Notes under the pieces: generated by a model
Databases searched by the model: none
Told to the model about the DNA's origin: nothing
What the model saw: only the letters and a program-made list of their open reading frames with translations
Assembly (NCBI GenBank): GCA_943913205.1
Contig: CALTWN010000006.1
Coordinates: 1 to 42,935 of the forward strand
Direction of reading: 5' to 3'
DNA: 42,935 bases
Source: an uncultured Bartonella sp.
GTDB taxonomy: Bacteria > Pseudomonadota > Alphaproteobacteria > Rhizobiales > Rhizobiaceae
Shown: one piece after another, positions 1 to 7,904 of the stretch
Numbering within the stretch: position 1 is the stretch's first letter
How the letters are laid out: the number at the start of each line of letters is the position of its first letter
Program-made: the position numbers and the translations under genes

Positions 1-506
1 AAATATTTGTTATTTTGGGCTTGACTCAAATATAATAATAGGTTTTTACGGTCTTGTTTGTTAGCTAAGCCCACAAAAGACATACGGTTGCCTGGCACTA
101 ATTTTTGTGGGTTTGAGAGATATAAATTTAGCTGCTTTATCGTCCACTTCTTTTTATTTGCAGCAAATTTTAACATAGCACCAGAATACGCAAAACCCGT
201 TTCTTTAGCTATTTGTTTATCTACTATATGATACAAACTAGGACCTAGCTGTGTTTGATTTTTATTTAAACTATGGCAAACAGCACATTGCTTAAATATT
301 ATTTTTCCTTTTTCAACATTTGTTAAAATTTTAGCCGTTTCAATATGCAACTGATCCTTTAGCCCCCCTTCTGTTATATCATAAACTATTGAGTGGTTTT
401 TTGGAGCACTGAAAAAGAGAAAATGCGCTAGTAATATAAAACCAAAAAATATGATCCAAAATACTATAGCGCTAAAAAATAAAGTCCAATTTTTGAAATA
501 TTGCAT
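1..506 (-). CDS. Membrane-anchored c-type cytochrome (partial, runs off the left edge)
   Basis: Reading the minus strand from ATG at 506 gives an open frame of at least 168 residues that is still open at base 1, so the C-terminus is missing. Residues about 8-34 form one hydrophobic segment, which I read as an uncleaved N-terminal anchor. A heme-binding CAVCH motif follows at residues 74-78, and Met142 in an NRMSF context is a likely sixth heme ligand. This is the class I, CycM-like layout: a periplasmic heme domain tethered to the inner membrane and carrying electrons between respiratory complexes. It is divergent from kdsB, as in many rhizobial genomes. The ccmABCD genes in this window would supply heme for its maturation. 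The class call is firm; the exact electron partner is unknown. Confidence 0.88.
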   Translation of the reverse strand, partial: MQYFKNWTLFFSAIVFWIIFFGFILLAHFLFFSAPKNHSIVYDITEGGLKDQLHIETAKILTNVEKGKIIFKQCAVCHSLNKNQTQLGPSLYHIVDKQIAKETGFAYSGAMLKFAANKKKWTIKQLNLYLSNPQKLVPGNRMSFVGLANKQDRKNLLLYLSQAQNNKY

Positions 507-558
507 ATAATACATATTATAAAGATATTTTTATAAAAACAATATATGGAGAGAGATG

Positions 559-1308
559 ATGGCTCAGAAAACAATAATTTTGATTCCAGCCAGATTAGCT
601 TCTACGCGATTGCCAGGAAAGCCCTTAGCAAACATAGAAGGCAAACCCATGATTATTCACGTAGCTCACCAAGCTTTACAAACCAATATCGATGAAGTTG
701 CAATCGCTAGCGGCGATATAGAAATTATTGAATGCGCAAAACATCATAATATAAAATCTATAAAAACGACTAAACCACATATTTCAGGTACAGATAGAAT
801 ATATGAGGCCTTAACCCTATTACCAAATGCTAATAGTTATGAATATATAGTAAATTTACAAGGAGATTTGCCTAATATTGCACCAAATTATATAAATATA
901 GTTTTAGAAACACTTAAAAAAACTAATGCCGACATTGCAACATTAGGTACTTTAATAACAACAGATGCCGAAAAAACGAACCCAAATATTGTAAAGATTA
1001 TCGCATCTTCTCTACCACATTACCCTCACGCTTTAAAAGCTTTATATTTTACGCGAGTCTCAGCTCCTTATGGTGATGGTGGGTTATACCATCATATAGG
1101 CGTTTATGCTTATAAAAAATCTGCTTTAGAGAAATTTATTTCTCTGCCCCCATCACCGCTTGAAAAGCGCGAAAGTTTAGAACAATTAAGAGCCCTAGAA
1201 AATGATATGAACATAGCTGTAGCTTTGGTTGATGATTGTCCTATAGGGGTAGATAGCCCTCAAGACTTAGATTTTGCCAGAAAATTATTAGCAAATAATA
1301 AAAATTAA
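559..1308 (+). CDS. kdsB: 3-deoxy-manno-octulosonate cytidylyltransferase (CMP-KDO synthetase)
   Basis: It activates KDO with CTP to CMP-KDO in the cytoplasm, the donor for the inner core of lipopolysaccharide. The N-terminus has the nucleotidyltransferase signature IPARLASTRLPGKPLA, and a NLQGDLPNI segment matches the metal/nucleotide-binding loop of the family. At 249 residues the length is normal. Two ATGs lie in tandem at 556 and 559. The GGAG at 548-551 is better spaced for the second, so I chose 559. The gene is divergent from the cytochrome c gene. In rhizobia pheA usually follows kdsB; here the SRP RNA gene follows after a short gap. Its presence implies an LPS-bearing envelope. Confidence 0.95.
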   Translation: MAQKTIILIPARLASTRLPGKPLANIEGKPMIIHVAHQALQTNIDEVAIASGDIEIIECAKHHNIKSIKTTKPHISGTDRIYEALTLLPNANSYEYIVNLQGDLPNIAPNYINIVLETLKKTNADIATLGTLITTDAEKTNPNIVKIIASSLPHYPHALKALYFTRVSAPYGDGGLYHHIGVYAYKKSALEKFISLPPSPLEKRESLEQLRALENDMNIAVALVDDCPIGVDSPQDLDFARKLLANNKN

Positions 1309-1309
1309 C

Positions 1310-1340
1310 TTGTTTTTTATGAAAAAATAAGGCATATAAT
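1310..1340 (+). promoter_or_regulatory. Likely promoter of the SRP RNA gene
   Basis: A perfect TATAAT lies at 1335-1340, seven bases before the predicted 5' end of the SRP RNA at 1347. A weak -35 candidate TTGTTT lies at 1310-1315, but the 19-base spacer is long. The -10 is seen directly; its use is inferred. Confidence 0.6.
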
Positions 1341-1346
1341 GTATTT

Positions 1347-1441
1347 GGAAGGCTAAAGGCGGACGCAGGTCTCGCCAACCGGGTCAGGTCTGGAAAGAAG
1401 CAGCCCTAACGAAGTATTTGTGGGTCGTTTTTTAGTCTTCC
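1347..1441 (+). ncRNA. ffs: Signal recognition particle RNA (4.5S, bacterial small type)
   Basis: The segment around 1374-1410 contains the highly conserved SRP domain IV core: a CCGGGTCAGG strand, a GGAA tetraloop region and the AAGCAGCCCTAAC return strand that binds Ffh. The outer arms GGAAGGCTAAA (1347-1357) and TTTAGTCTTCC (1431-1441) pair along 11 positions with one G-U, closing a long hairpin of about 95 nt. The arm is followed directly by CTTTTT, so the RNA's own terminal helix plus T-run could act as the terminator. The RNA partners Ffh to target membrane proteins to SecYEG. It lies between kdsB and dnaX; placement just upstream of dnaX is common in alphaproteobacteria. Confidence 0.95.
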
Positions 1442-1464
1442 TTTTTATTACTAAAAGCTATTTT

Positions 1465-2745
1465 ATGAACACGAAATCATCTGAAAAAAGCTATAATGTT
1501 TTAGCGCGTAAATATCGCCCCCAAACTTTTGATGATTTACTTGGCCAAGACCATATGGTACAAACGCTTGTAAATTCTTTTGAAAGTGGTCGTATCGCCC
1601 AAGCCTGGCTGCTAACAGGCATAAGAGGGGTAGGAAAAACTACTACAGCGCGCATCCTTGCTCGATCTTTAATATATAAAACAGATAAAATTGATGAACC
1701 AACTACACATTGTGATATTATGGGAGAGAACTGCGCTACAGTTATGGCAGGTTCGCATATTGATGTTATAGAGATTGACGCAGCCTCTAATACCAGCGTA
1801 GAAAATATAAGAGATATTATAGAAAAAATACGTTACCGTCCTTTGCAAGCACGTTATAAAGTTTATATTATTGATGAAGTGCACATGCTATCTAACCAAG
1901 CTTTTAATGCTTTACTTAAAACATTAGAAGAACCGCCTCAACATGTTAAATTTATTTTCGCTACTACAGAGATACAAAAAATACCACTTACCATAGTTTC
2001 GCGTTGCCAACGTTTTGATCTGCGTCGTATAGATACAACCTTATTGGCGATACATTTACGAAATATTATTGAAAAAGAAAAGCTGAAAGCTGAAGATGAG
2101 GCCTTAATATTACTGGCTAGGGCTGGTTGCGGCTCGGTTCGCGATTCTTTATCTCTTTTAGATCAAGCTATAGCATATAGCGATGGAAAAGTTACAGCTA
2201 CAGCTGTAACCAATATGTTAGGTTTAAGTTCACGCGATAAAATTATTGGTTTATACAAACTAATTATGCAAGGAAAATCAGCCGGCGCATTAGAAGCTTT
2301 TGTTGATTTATATAATAAGGGTTCAGATGCCAGTAATATTTTAACTGAATTAGCTGATTTTAACCACATAATATTACAGCTTAAAATTGTTGAACATTGG
2401 CAAAAAAATAATGATATATTGCCAATTGAAAAGGAAGAAGGTTTATTGCTTGCTAAGAATCTTTCTATAGCAACTATAGAGCGCAATTGGCGAATTTTAC
2501 AAACAGGAATTGTGGATAGCAATAATTTTTCAAATTCAAGACAAAGCGGTGAAATGACCATAATACGTTTATGTTATGCTTCAACTTTGCCTAATATGGA
2601 TGACATGGCTAAATTAGCACCGCTTTTATTAAACAAGGCTAAAGAATTAGAAAAAAAAATAACTGAGCCACAAGAAATTATAAAGCATGTTTTATCTCTG
2701 AATCCAAATGCTAAAATAACTATTAATGAAAAAACTAATATATAG
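1465..2745 (+). CDS. dnaX: DNA polymerase III clamp-loader subunit, gamma-length DnaX
   Basis: This is the ATPase of the clamp loader that opens and loads the beta clamp (dnaN is also in the window). From ATG 1465 it has 426 residues. A more upstream in-frame start would lie inside the SRP RNA, so I reject it. Walker A TGIRGVGKTT is at 51-60, the DEVH Walker B at about 137-140, then a FATTE sensor region and the VSRCQRFDLRR motif. The zinc-module cysteines are reduced to two (82 and 90), as in rhizobial relatives. E. coli tau has 643 residues and gamma 431, so the tau-specific region that contacts DnaB and the polymerase alpha subunit appears absent or mostly deleted. A run of nine A lies at 2651-2659. 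The next gene is recR; ybaB, usually in between, is missing. Confidence 0.93.
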   Translation: MNTKSSEKSYNVLARKYRPQTFDDLLGQDHMVQTLVNSFESGRIAQAWLLTGIRGVGKTTTARILARSLIYKTDKIDEPTTHCDIMGENCATVMAGSHIDVIEIDAASNTSVENIRDIIEKIRYRPLQARYKVYIIDEVHMLSNQAFNALLKTLEEPPQHVKFIFATTEIQKIPLTIVSRCQRFDLRRIDTTLLAIHLRNIIEKEKLKAEDEALILLARAGCGSVRDSLSLLDQAIAYSDGKVTATAVTNMLGLSSRDKIIGLYKLIMQGKSAGALEAFVDLYNKGSDASNILTELADFNHIILQLKIVEHWQKNNDILPIEKEEGLLLAKNLSIATIERNWRILQTGIVDSNNFSNSRQSGEMTIIRLCYASTLPNMDDMAKLAPLLLNKAKELEKKITEPQEIIKHVLSLNPNAKITINEKTNI

Positions 2746-2756
2746 GACAAAAAGCG

Positions 2757-3350
2757 TTGAGCGATAGCAATATAGAACAGCTAATATATTTACTTGCACG
2801 CTTGCCTGGCTTGGGGCCGCGCTCAGCAAAACGTGCGGCTCTTCATTTAATAAAAAAACGCAATCAATTAATGAAACCTATAGCGCAGTTGTTAAATGAT
2901 GTTGCTGAAAACATTAAATTTTGCAAGATTTGTGGAAATATAGATACTAGTGAAATATGTAATATTTGCCTTGATAGTAAACGTGACCAAAATATTTTAA
3001 TTATTGTAGAAGATATAGCTGATTTATGGGCATTGGAACGCTCTATGATTATTCGAGCTAAATACCATGTTTTAGGCGGCCATTTATCACCGCTAAACGG
3101 CATAGGTGAAGATGATTTAAATTTAAAAACATTAAATAAACGAGTTCAAACTGAAAATTTTTTGGAAATTATTTTAGCTCTTAATGCAACTATCGAGGGA
3201 CAAATAACTGCTCACTACATTAAAAGTCTGCTCAAGGGTTTGTCAGTTAAAATTACTCAATTAGCCCAGGGTATGCCGCTGGGGGGTGAACTTGATTATT
3301 TAGATGAAGGTACTCTAGCGCAAGCCATAGGAAGAAGAACTAGCTTATAA
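2757..3350 (+). CDS. recR: Recombination mediator protein RecR
   Basis: RecR acts with RecO (and RecF, also encoded here) to load RecA on SSB-coated single-stranded DNA at gaps. At 197 residues the length is standard. The N-terminal helix-hairpin-helix segment LPGLGPRSAKRAALH is at about 16-30, followed by a C4 zinc finger with Cys56, Cys59, Cys68 and Cys71 and a Toprim domain beginning IIVEDIADLWALE near 82. The C-terminus has the expected QLAQGMPLGGELDYLDEGTL segment. Translation appears to begin at TTG 2757, 11 bases after the dnaX stop, with AGGAC at about 2744-2748 as a ribosome site. It is probably co-transcribed with dnaX. Confidence 0.95.
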   Translation: MSDSNIEQLIYLLARLPGLGPRSAKRAALHLIKKRNQLMKPIAQLLNDVAENIKFCKICGNIDTSEICNICLDSKRDQNILIIVEDIADLWALERSMIIRAKYHVLGGHLSPLNGIGEDDLNLKTLNKRVQTENFLEIILALNATIEGQITAHYIKSLLKGLSVKITQLAQGMPLGGELDYLDEGTLAQAIGRRTSL

Positions 3351-3388
3351 AAGTTGCAAAGCGCTTATAGCGCGCTATTTTCATTTTT

Positions 3389-4108
3389 ATGATAAATTTA
3401 CACAAATATGCTTTCTTTTTCGACTTTGACGGAACTTTAGTAGATATAGTACCTAATTACAAAGATATTATAATACCAGGCGATTTAGAAAACTTATTAA
3501 ATCAATTATATATTAAATGTAATGGCGCGGTAACTATAATAACTGGACGCTCTATTTCTAACATAACAAACTATTTAAACACTAATCTTCCTATAGCCGG
3601 GTTACATGGCAGCGAATATTTAGAAAATGGAAAGGTTAAGACACAAGCTTTAAGTAAAAATTTTGAAAAAGCAAAGCAATATATTAAAGATATGGCTTCT
3701 CCAACTTTATTGGTTGAAGACAAGCACTTAAACATAGCTATACATTATAATAACAGCTCTAAAAAACTAGCCATAGTCTTGTGTCAAGAAGCTTTAGAAA
3801 AATTTCAACTAATAGATTACCACATACAATTTAGTCGCAATGTAATAGAACTTAAGCTAAAAAACTTTAGCAAAGCCACAGCCTTTCGACACTTTATGGA
3901 TAAATCTCCATTTAAAAACCGTATACCTATATGTTTTGGCGATGATATCACAGATGAAGATATGTTTGGCGAAGCATTGCAATATGATGGTGTTGCTTTC
4001 CAAGTAACATCAACGCCACCGGTAAATTTAAAAAAAAACTGGCCAGTAATTGGCTCTACCGCACAACTACGCCAATATTTAAAGCATCTATTGATTGAAG
4101 CACAATAA
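3389..4108 (+). CDS. otsB: Trehalose-6-phosphate phosphatase
   Basis: It removes phosphate from trehalose 6-phosphate in the cytoplasm, the second step of the OtsA/OtsB pathway. It is a HAD-superfamily enzyme: motif I FFDFDGTLVDI (nucleophile Asp12, acid Asp14) opens the protein, TGRS marks motif II, and FGDDITDEDMF near residue 190 is the Mg-binding motif III/IV. At 239 residues it is slightly shorter than the E. coli enzyme (266). Its TAA (4106-4108) directly abuts the ATG of otsA at 4109, so the two are translationally linked. A run of nine A near 4030-4038 lies within the gene without breaking it. Trehalose would serve osmotic or desiccation stress; that role is inferred. Confidence 0.93.
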   Translation: MINLHKYAFFFDFDGTLVDIVPNYKDIIIPGDLENLLNQLYIKCNGAVTIITGRSISNITNYLNTNLPIAGLHGSEYLENGKVKTQALSKNFEKAKQYIKDMASPTLLVEDKHLNIAIHYNNSSKKLAIVLCQEALEKFQLIDYHIQFSRNVIELKLKNFSKATAFRHFMDKSPFKNRIPICFGDDITDEDMFGEALQYDGVAFQVTSTPPVNLKKNWPVIGSTAQLRQYLKHLLIEAQ

Positions 4109-5437
4109 ATGTCACGTTTAATTATTGTTTCCAATCGTGTTTCTTACCCTACTAAACGGCAAAATAGTTCTGCTGGAGGCTTGGCTATTACTCTGCAAAT
4201 GGCTTTACAAAAGCGAGGCGGATTTTGGTTTGGATGGTCTGGTAGTACTTATGAAGATTTTTCACCTGATACAGATCAAATAACAAATAATAATATAGAT
4301 TATGTGCTTCTACATTTATCCAGCAAACAGATAAAAAATTATTATTATGGTTTTTCAAACAGCGTATTATGGCCACTTTGCCACTATAGGCAAGATTTAA
4401 TTAAATATAGCCACAAAGATTATAATACCTATATAGAAGTAAATAAATTATTTGCAACTAACCTTGTTCCTTACTTAAAAAAAAATGATGTAATTTGGGT
4501 GCATGATTACCACCTTATACCGCTTGCTAGTGAGTTACGTAAATTAGGCGTACAAAACCCTATTGGGTTTTTTCTACATGTACCATTTCCTTGTTATGAT
4601 ATATTTTGCGCAGCCCCACCTTATAAAGAGCTTCTTAGCTCGTTATGCGAATATAATTTACTAGGGTTTCAAACCAAAAATGACGAAAATAATTTTTTAA
4701 GTTGTGTTAATAATACAAAAATCAAAACAGGCGTATTTCCAGCTACCGTTGATAGTAAGGTTTTTGAAAAATTTAGCCAAATGAAATTGCCCAAAGAAAC
4801 TTGGCAACATCTTGCTGCGCAATTAAAGCAACATATTTTAACTATAGGCGTAGATAGGCTAGATTACTCTAAAGGAATAATACATAGACTTCAAATTTAT
4901 GAACAGTTTTTAGCTAAACATAAAAACTATGCCGAAAAAATAAAATTTTTACAAATAACTCCAAAATCACGTTCAGATATTGATGATTACCAAAAAATAC
5001 AACAAGAAGTTGCTGAACAAACTGGTAAAATAAACGGTAGATTCAGCACATTAAACTGGGCTCCGATAACTTATATAAACAAAAATATAGAACAATCCAC
5101 CTTAAGCTTACTCTATCGTCATGCCAAAATAGCAATGGTAACACCTATGCGCGATGGCATGAATTTAGTAGCTAAAGAATATATTGCGTCTCAAGATCCT
5201 ACTGACCCTGGAGTTTTAATTTTATCTCATTTTGCCGGCGCCGCTAAACATCTTGATAGCGCACTTCTTATAAACCCATTAGACACACAAGATTGCGTAA
5301 AAGCCTTGGAAACAGCAATTTCTATGCCGTTATGCGAACGCATAGAACGGTGGCAACCAATGAAAAAATATATAGATGAACATAATACTGAGCAATGGTG
5401 TAATAGTTTTTTAAATACATTGCAACACACACAATAA
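4109..5437 (+). CDS. otsA: Trehalose-6-phosphate synthase (GT20)
   Basis: It transfers glucose from UDP-glucose to glucose 6-phosphate to form trehalose 6-phosphate. At 442 residues it is near family length. Visible hallmarks are the N-terminal VSNR strand followed by the glycine-rich SAGGLA loop, WFGWSG, the VWVHDYHLIPLA substrate-binding strand, GVDRLDYSKGI with the phosphate-binding Arg, and the C-terminal TPMRDGMNLVAKEYIA motif containing the UDP-binding DGMNLVAKE. The order otsB then otsA with zero spacing suggests balanced expression from one mRNA. The pair sits between recR and tsaB, away from other sugar genes. I see no obvious base-composition break. Confidence 0.95.
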   Translation: MSRLIIVSNRVSYPTKRQNSSAGGLAITLQMALQKRGGFWFGWSGSTYEDFSPDTDQITNNNIDYVLLHLSSKQIKNYYYGFSNSVLWPLCHYRQDLIKYSHKDYNTYIEVNKLFATNLVPYLKKNDVIWVHDYHLIPLASELRKLGVQNPIGFFLHVPFPCYDIFCAAPPYKELLSSLCEYNLLGFQTKNDENNFLSCVNNTKIKTGVFPATVDSKVFEKFSQMKLPKETWQHLAAQLKQHILTIGVDRLDYSKGIIHRLQIYEQFLAKHKNYAEKIKFLQITPKSRSDIDDYQKIQQEVAEQTGKINGRFSTLNWAPITYINKNIEQSTLSLLYRHAKIAMVTPMRDGMNLVAKEYIASQDPTDPGVLILSHFAGAAKHLDSALLINPLDTQDCVKALETAISMPLCERIERWQPMKKYIDEHNTEQWCNSFLNTLQHTQ

Positions 5438-5455
5438 CATTGTATCGTAAATTTT

Positions 5456-6076
5456 ATGAAGATACTAACTATCGACACTTCTAGAAATTTATGCGGATCT
5501 ATGCTCAAAAATGATAATGAACAATATCATATTATAGAACATCTTGAACGCGGCCATGCTGAAAGATTAATACCGCAAATAAAACAATTACAAAATCAAG
5601 CAAATTGGCAGTTTAATGACCTAAACTTAATAGCAGTAAATACAGGTCCAGGTTCGTTTACAGGGATAAGAATAGGTGTTGCCGCCGCTCGTAGTTTCGC
5701 CTTAGCTTTAAATATTCCATCTTTTGGCATAAGTTTATTTACCGCCTTAGCATATCTTGCTCAACAAATAAGTGGCGATAATATCGCAGTAATTTTACCA
5801 GCTTATATAGGACATTATAGCTGCTATTTTTTAAGCAAACACAGTAAATTAGAAGATATTTGCAACATAGAATCTGCTAAAATTCTGCCTTATTCTACCA
5901 TAATAGAAAAGCAGCAAGACCAAATTTTATTTGTAAGCACAGATAAAATTACCGATAAAACCTATATTCCTACCAGCGAAGAAATATTAAAGGCTTTTGA
6001 TATTATAGCTAGAAAGGCCTTTGGGCTTATAGATTTTTGTTCACCTAAACCTATATATATGCAACCATATAAATGA
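5456..6076 (+). CDS. tsaB: tRNA threonylcarbamoyladenosine biosynthesis protein TsaB
   Basis: TsaB is the non-catalytic ASKHA-fold partner that, with TsaD and TsaE, transfers threonylcarbamoyl to A37 of ANN-decoding tRNAs. The N-terminal ILTIDTS strand, the HAERLIPQIKQL helix and the VNTGPGSFTGIRIGVAAARSFA motif at about 61-81 are characteristic. At 206 residues it is within the usual range. ATG 5456 is the only sensible start. The stop overlaps the start of rimI by 4 bases (ATGA), and miaB follows, so three RNA or protein modification genes are stacked in one operon. tsaD and tsaE are not in this window. Confidence 0.93.
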   Translation: MKILTIDTSRNLCGSMLKNDNEQYHIIEHLERGHAERLIPQIKQLQNQANWQFNDLNLIAVNTGPGSFTGIRIGVAAARSFALALNIPSFGISLFTALAYLAQQISGDNIAVILPAYIGHYSCYFLSKHSKLEDICNIESAKILPYSTIIEKQQDQILFVSTDKITDKTYIPTSEEILKAFDIIARKAFGLIDFCSPKPIYMQPYK

Positions 6077-6528
6077 GTCATATAAAATTTATAGATAAAA
6101 ATTTTGCCTATGCAGCACACAAATTGCATAAAGCTTGCTTTCTAAAATATTGGAGTGAAGATGAATTTATTTCTCTTTTAAATGCACCAACAAACTTAGC
6201 CTGGGCATATTACGACAATCAATTTATGGCTGCCATAATTTTAATAAGCTTAGTGCAAGATGAAGGCGAAATTTTAACCTTATGTACCTCGCCAAATTAT
6301 CGTAACCAAAAAATTGCTCAAAACCTGCTAGAGCACAGTATAAAATATTTGTATATCAAACATACATTAAAATTATTTTTGGAAGTGAGTGTAAAAAATA
6401 CAAATGCGATACAATTATATGAAAAACTAGGCTTTTCTCGCTTAGCTATACGTAAAAATTATTATAAGACAAATAAAGAGATAAATGACGCCGTTGTTAT
6501 GGTTTTTAATTTCTGCTATAGTGAATGA
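6073..6528 (+). CDS. rimI: GNAT-family N-acetyltransferase, RimI-like
   Basis: RimI acetylates the N-terminal residue of ribosomal protein S18. Here the 151-residue protein follows tsaB with a 4-base overlap, which is the classic tsaB-rimI pairing. The GNAT fold is visible: the EGEILTLCTSPNYR beta4 strand, the acetyl-CoA loop region at about 76-81, and the C-terminal LEVSVKNTNAIQLYEKLGF segment with the conserved Asn and Tyr. One oddity: the R/Q-x-x-G-x-A/G loop reads RNQKIA, so the central Gly is Lys. That may weaken or alter acetyl-CoA binding, or be a tolerated change. The family is certain; S18 as the substrate is inferred from context. Confidence 0.85.
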   Translation: MSHIKFIDKNFAYAAHKLHKACFLKYWSEDEFISLLNAPTNLAWAYYDNQFMAAIILISLVQDEGEILTLCTSPNYRNQKIAQNLLEHSIKYLYIKHTLKLFLEVSVKNTNAIQLYEKLGFSRLAIRKNYYKTNKEINDAVVMVFNFCYSE

Positions 6529-6541
6529 ATTATTAATTTAT

Positions 6542-7897
6542 ATGTATAATAAAATGAGCGAGAATAACTTACTTACCTCTAAAAAAGTTTTTATAAAAAC
6601 TTATGGCTGCCAAATGAATGTGTATGATAGTCAGCGAATGAGCGATAGTCTTGCAGGTGTTGGTTATCATAACACTGAAAATATTAATGAAGCAGATTTA
6701 ATTCTAGTAAATACATGTCATATACGAGAAAAAGCTGCTGAAAAATTATATTCTGACCTAGGTAGATTAAGGGTTAAGCGGCAAAAAAGCGATAAAACAA
6801 AAATCCATATTGGTGTAATGGGTTGCGTTGCCCAAGCTGAAGGTGAAGAGATTTTAAAGCGTGCTCCGATAGTTGATTTAATTGTTGGACCCCAAGCCTA
6901 TCATCGTTTACCTCAGATATTAGATAAAGTTGAAAATGGCAAAAAAATAATAGACACAGAATATAGCACCGAAGATAAATTTGCACATCTACCCAACCCG
7001 CAAGCAAAGGTAATAGCTAAAAGAGGTGTTTCTGCTTTTTTAACGGTACAAGAAGGGTGCGATAAATTTTGTACCTTTTGTGTAGTTCCTTATACGCGTG
7101 GCGCGCAAATATCTCGTTCTGCCAACCAAATTATTAATGAAGCAAAAATTTTAATAGAAGCTGGTGTAAAAGAAATAACTTTGCTGGGGCAAAATGTAAA
7201 TGCTTGGCAAGATGAAATGGGCCATGGTTTAGGTTATTTAATCTCTAAATTGGCACAAATATCTGATCTTAAAAGATTGCGTTATACCACTAGCCACCCA
7301 AATGATATGAATGAAGAGCTTTTAGAAGCTCATAGAGATATAAATATATTAATGCCCTATTTGCATTTACCTGTGCAGTCTGGATCAGATAAAATATTAA
7401 AAGCCATGAATCGCCAACACACAGCTAAGCAATATTTACAACTTATAGAAAAAATTAAAACTTATTGCCCTGATATGGCTTTCTCAGGCGACTTTATTGT
7501 AGGGTTTCCAGGCGAAACTAATGAGGATTTTACCGCCACCATGAAACTTATAAATGAGGTTAATTACAGCGCATCTTACTCTTTTAAATATTCGCCCCGA
7601 CCTGGCACTCCAGGAGCTACAATGAATAACATAGTAGAAGAAAATATAAAAGATGCAAGATTAGCGCAAATGCAATCTTTATTGCGCCAGCAGCAAACTA
7701 ACTTTTTAAATAGTAAAATAGGAAACAGCACACAAATTCTAGTTGAAAAACCAGGACGATATGAAGGACAAATAATAGGACGCTCCCCTTGGCTTTTACC
7801 TGTTGTGACAAAATCCCAAGCTTCAACCGGTGAAATGCTAACGGTTACTATAACCAATGCTAGTACCAACAGTTTTGTAGCACAAGCAAGCACATAG
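6542..7897 (+). CDS. miaB: tRNA-2-methylthio-N6-dimethylallyladenosine synthase
   Basis: MiaB is a radical-SAM methylthiotransferase that adds a methylthio group to i6A37 of tRNA. The N-terminal UPF0004 domain contributes Cys23, Cys59 and Cys95 to the auxiliary [4Fe-4S] cluster (YGCQMNVYDS, VNTCHIRE, MGCVAQ). The radical-SAM CxxxCxxC is Cys173, Cys177 and Cys180 in EGCDKFCTFCVVPY. A TRAM domain closes the protein. I chose ATG 6542 (451 residues) over ATG 6554 with low certainty, since neither has a strong ribosome site. Further upstream in-frame starts would overlap rimI. With tsaB it implies an A37 modification cluster. Confidence 0.95.
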   Translation: MYNKMSENNLLTSKKVFIKTYGCQMNVYDSQRMSDSLAGVGYHNTENINEADLILVNTCHIREKAAEKLYSDLGRLRVKRQKSDKTKIHIGVMGCVAQAEGEEILKRAPIVDLIVGPQAYHRLPQILDKVENGKKIIDTEYSTEDKFAHLPNPQAKVIAKRGVSAFLTVQEGCDKFCTFCVVPYTRGAQISRSANQIINEAKILIEAGVKEITLLGQNVNAWQDEMGHGLGYLISKLAQISDLKRLRYTTSHPNDMNEELLEAHRDINILMPYLHLPVQSGSDKILKAMNRQHTAKQYLQLIEKIKTYCPDMAFSGDFIVGFPGETNEDFTATMKLINEVNYSASYSFKYSPRPGTPGATMNNIVEENIKDARLAQMQSLLRQQQTNFLNSKIGNSTQILVEKPGRYEGQIIGRSPWLLPVVTKSQASTGEMLTVTITNASTNSFVAQAST

Positions 7898-7904
7898 ACA
7901 AATA

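Noticed and set aside
2163..2561. 132-codon minus-strand frame opposite dnaX
   Set aside because: Antisense shadow of a conserved gene with no recognised protein features.
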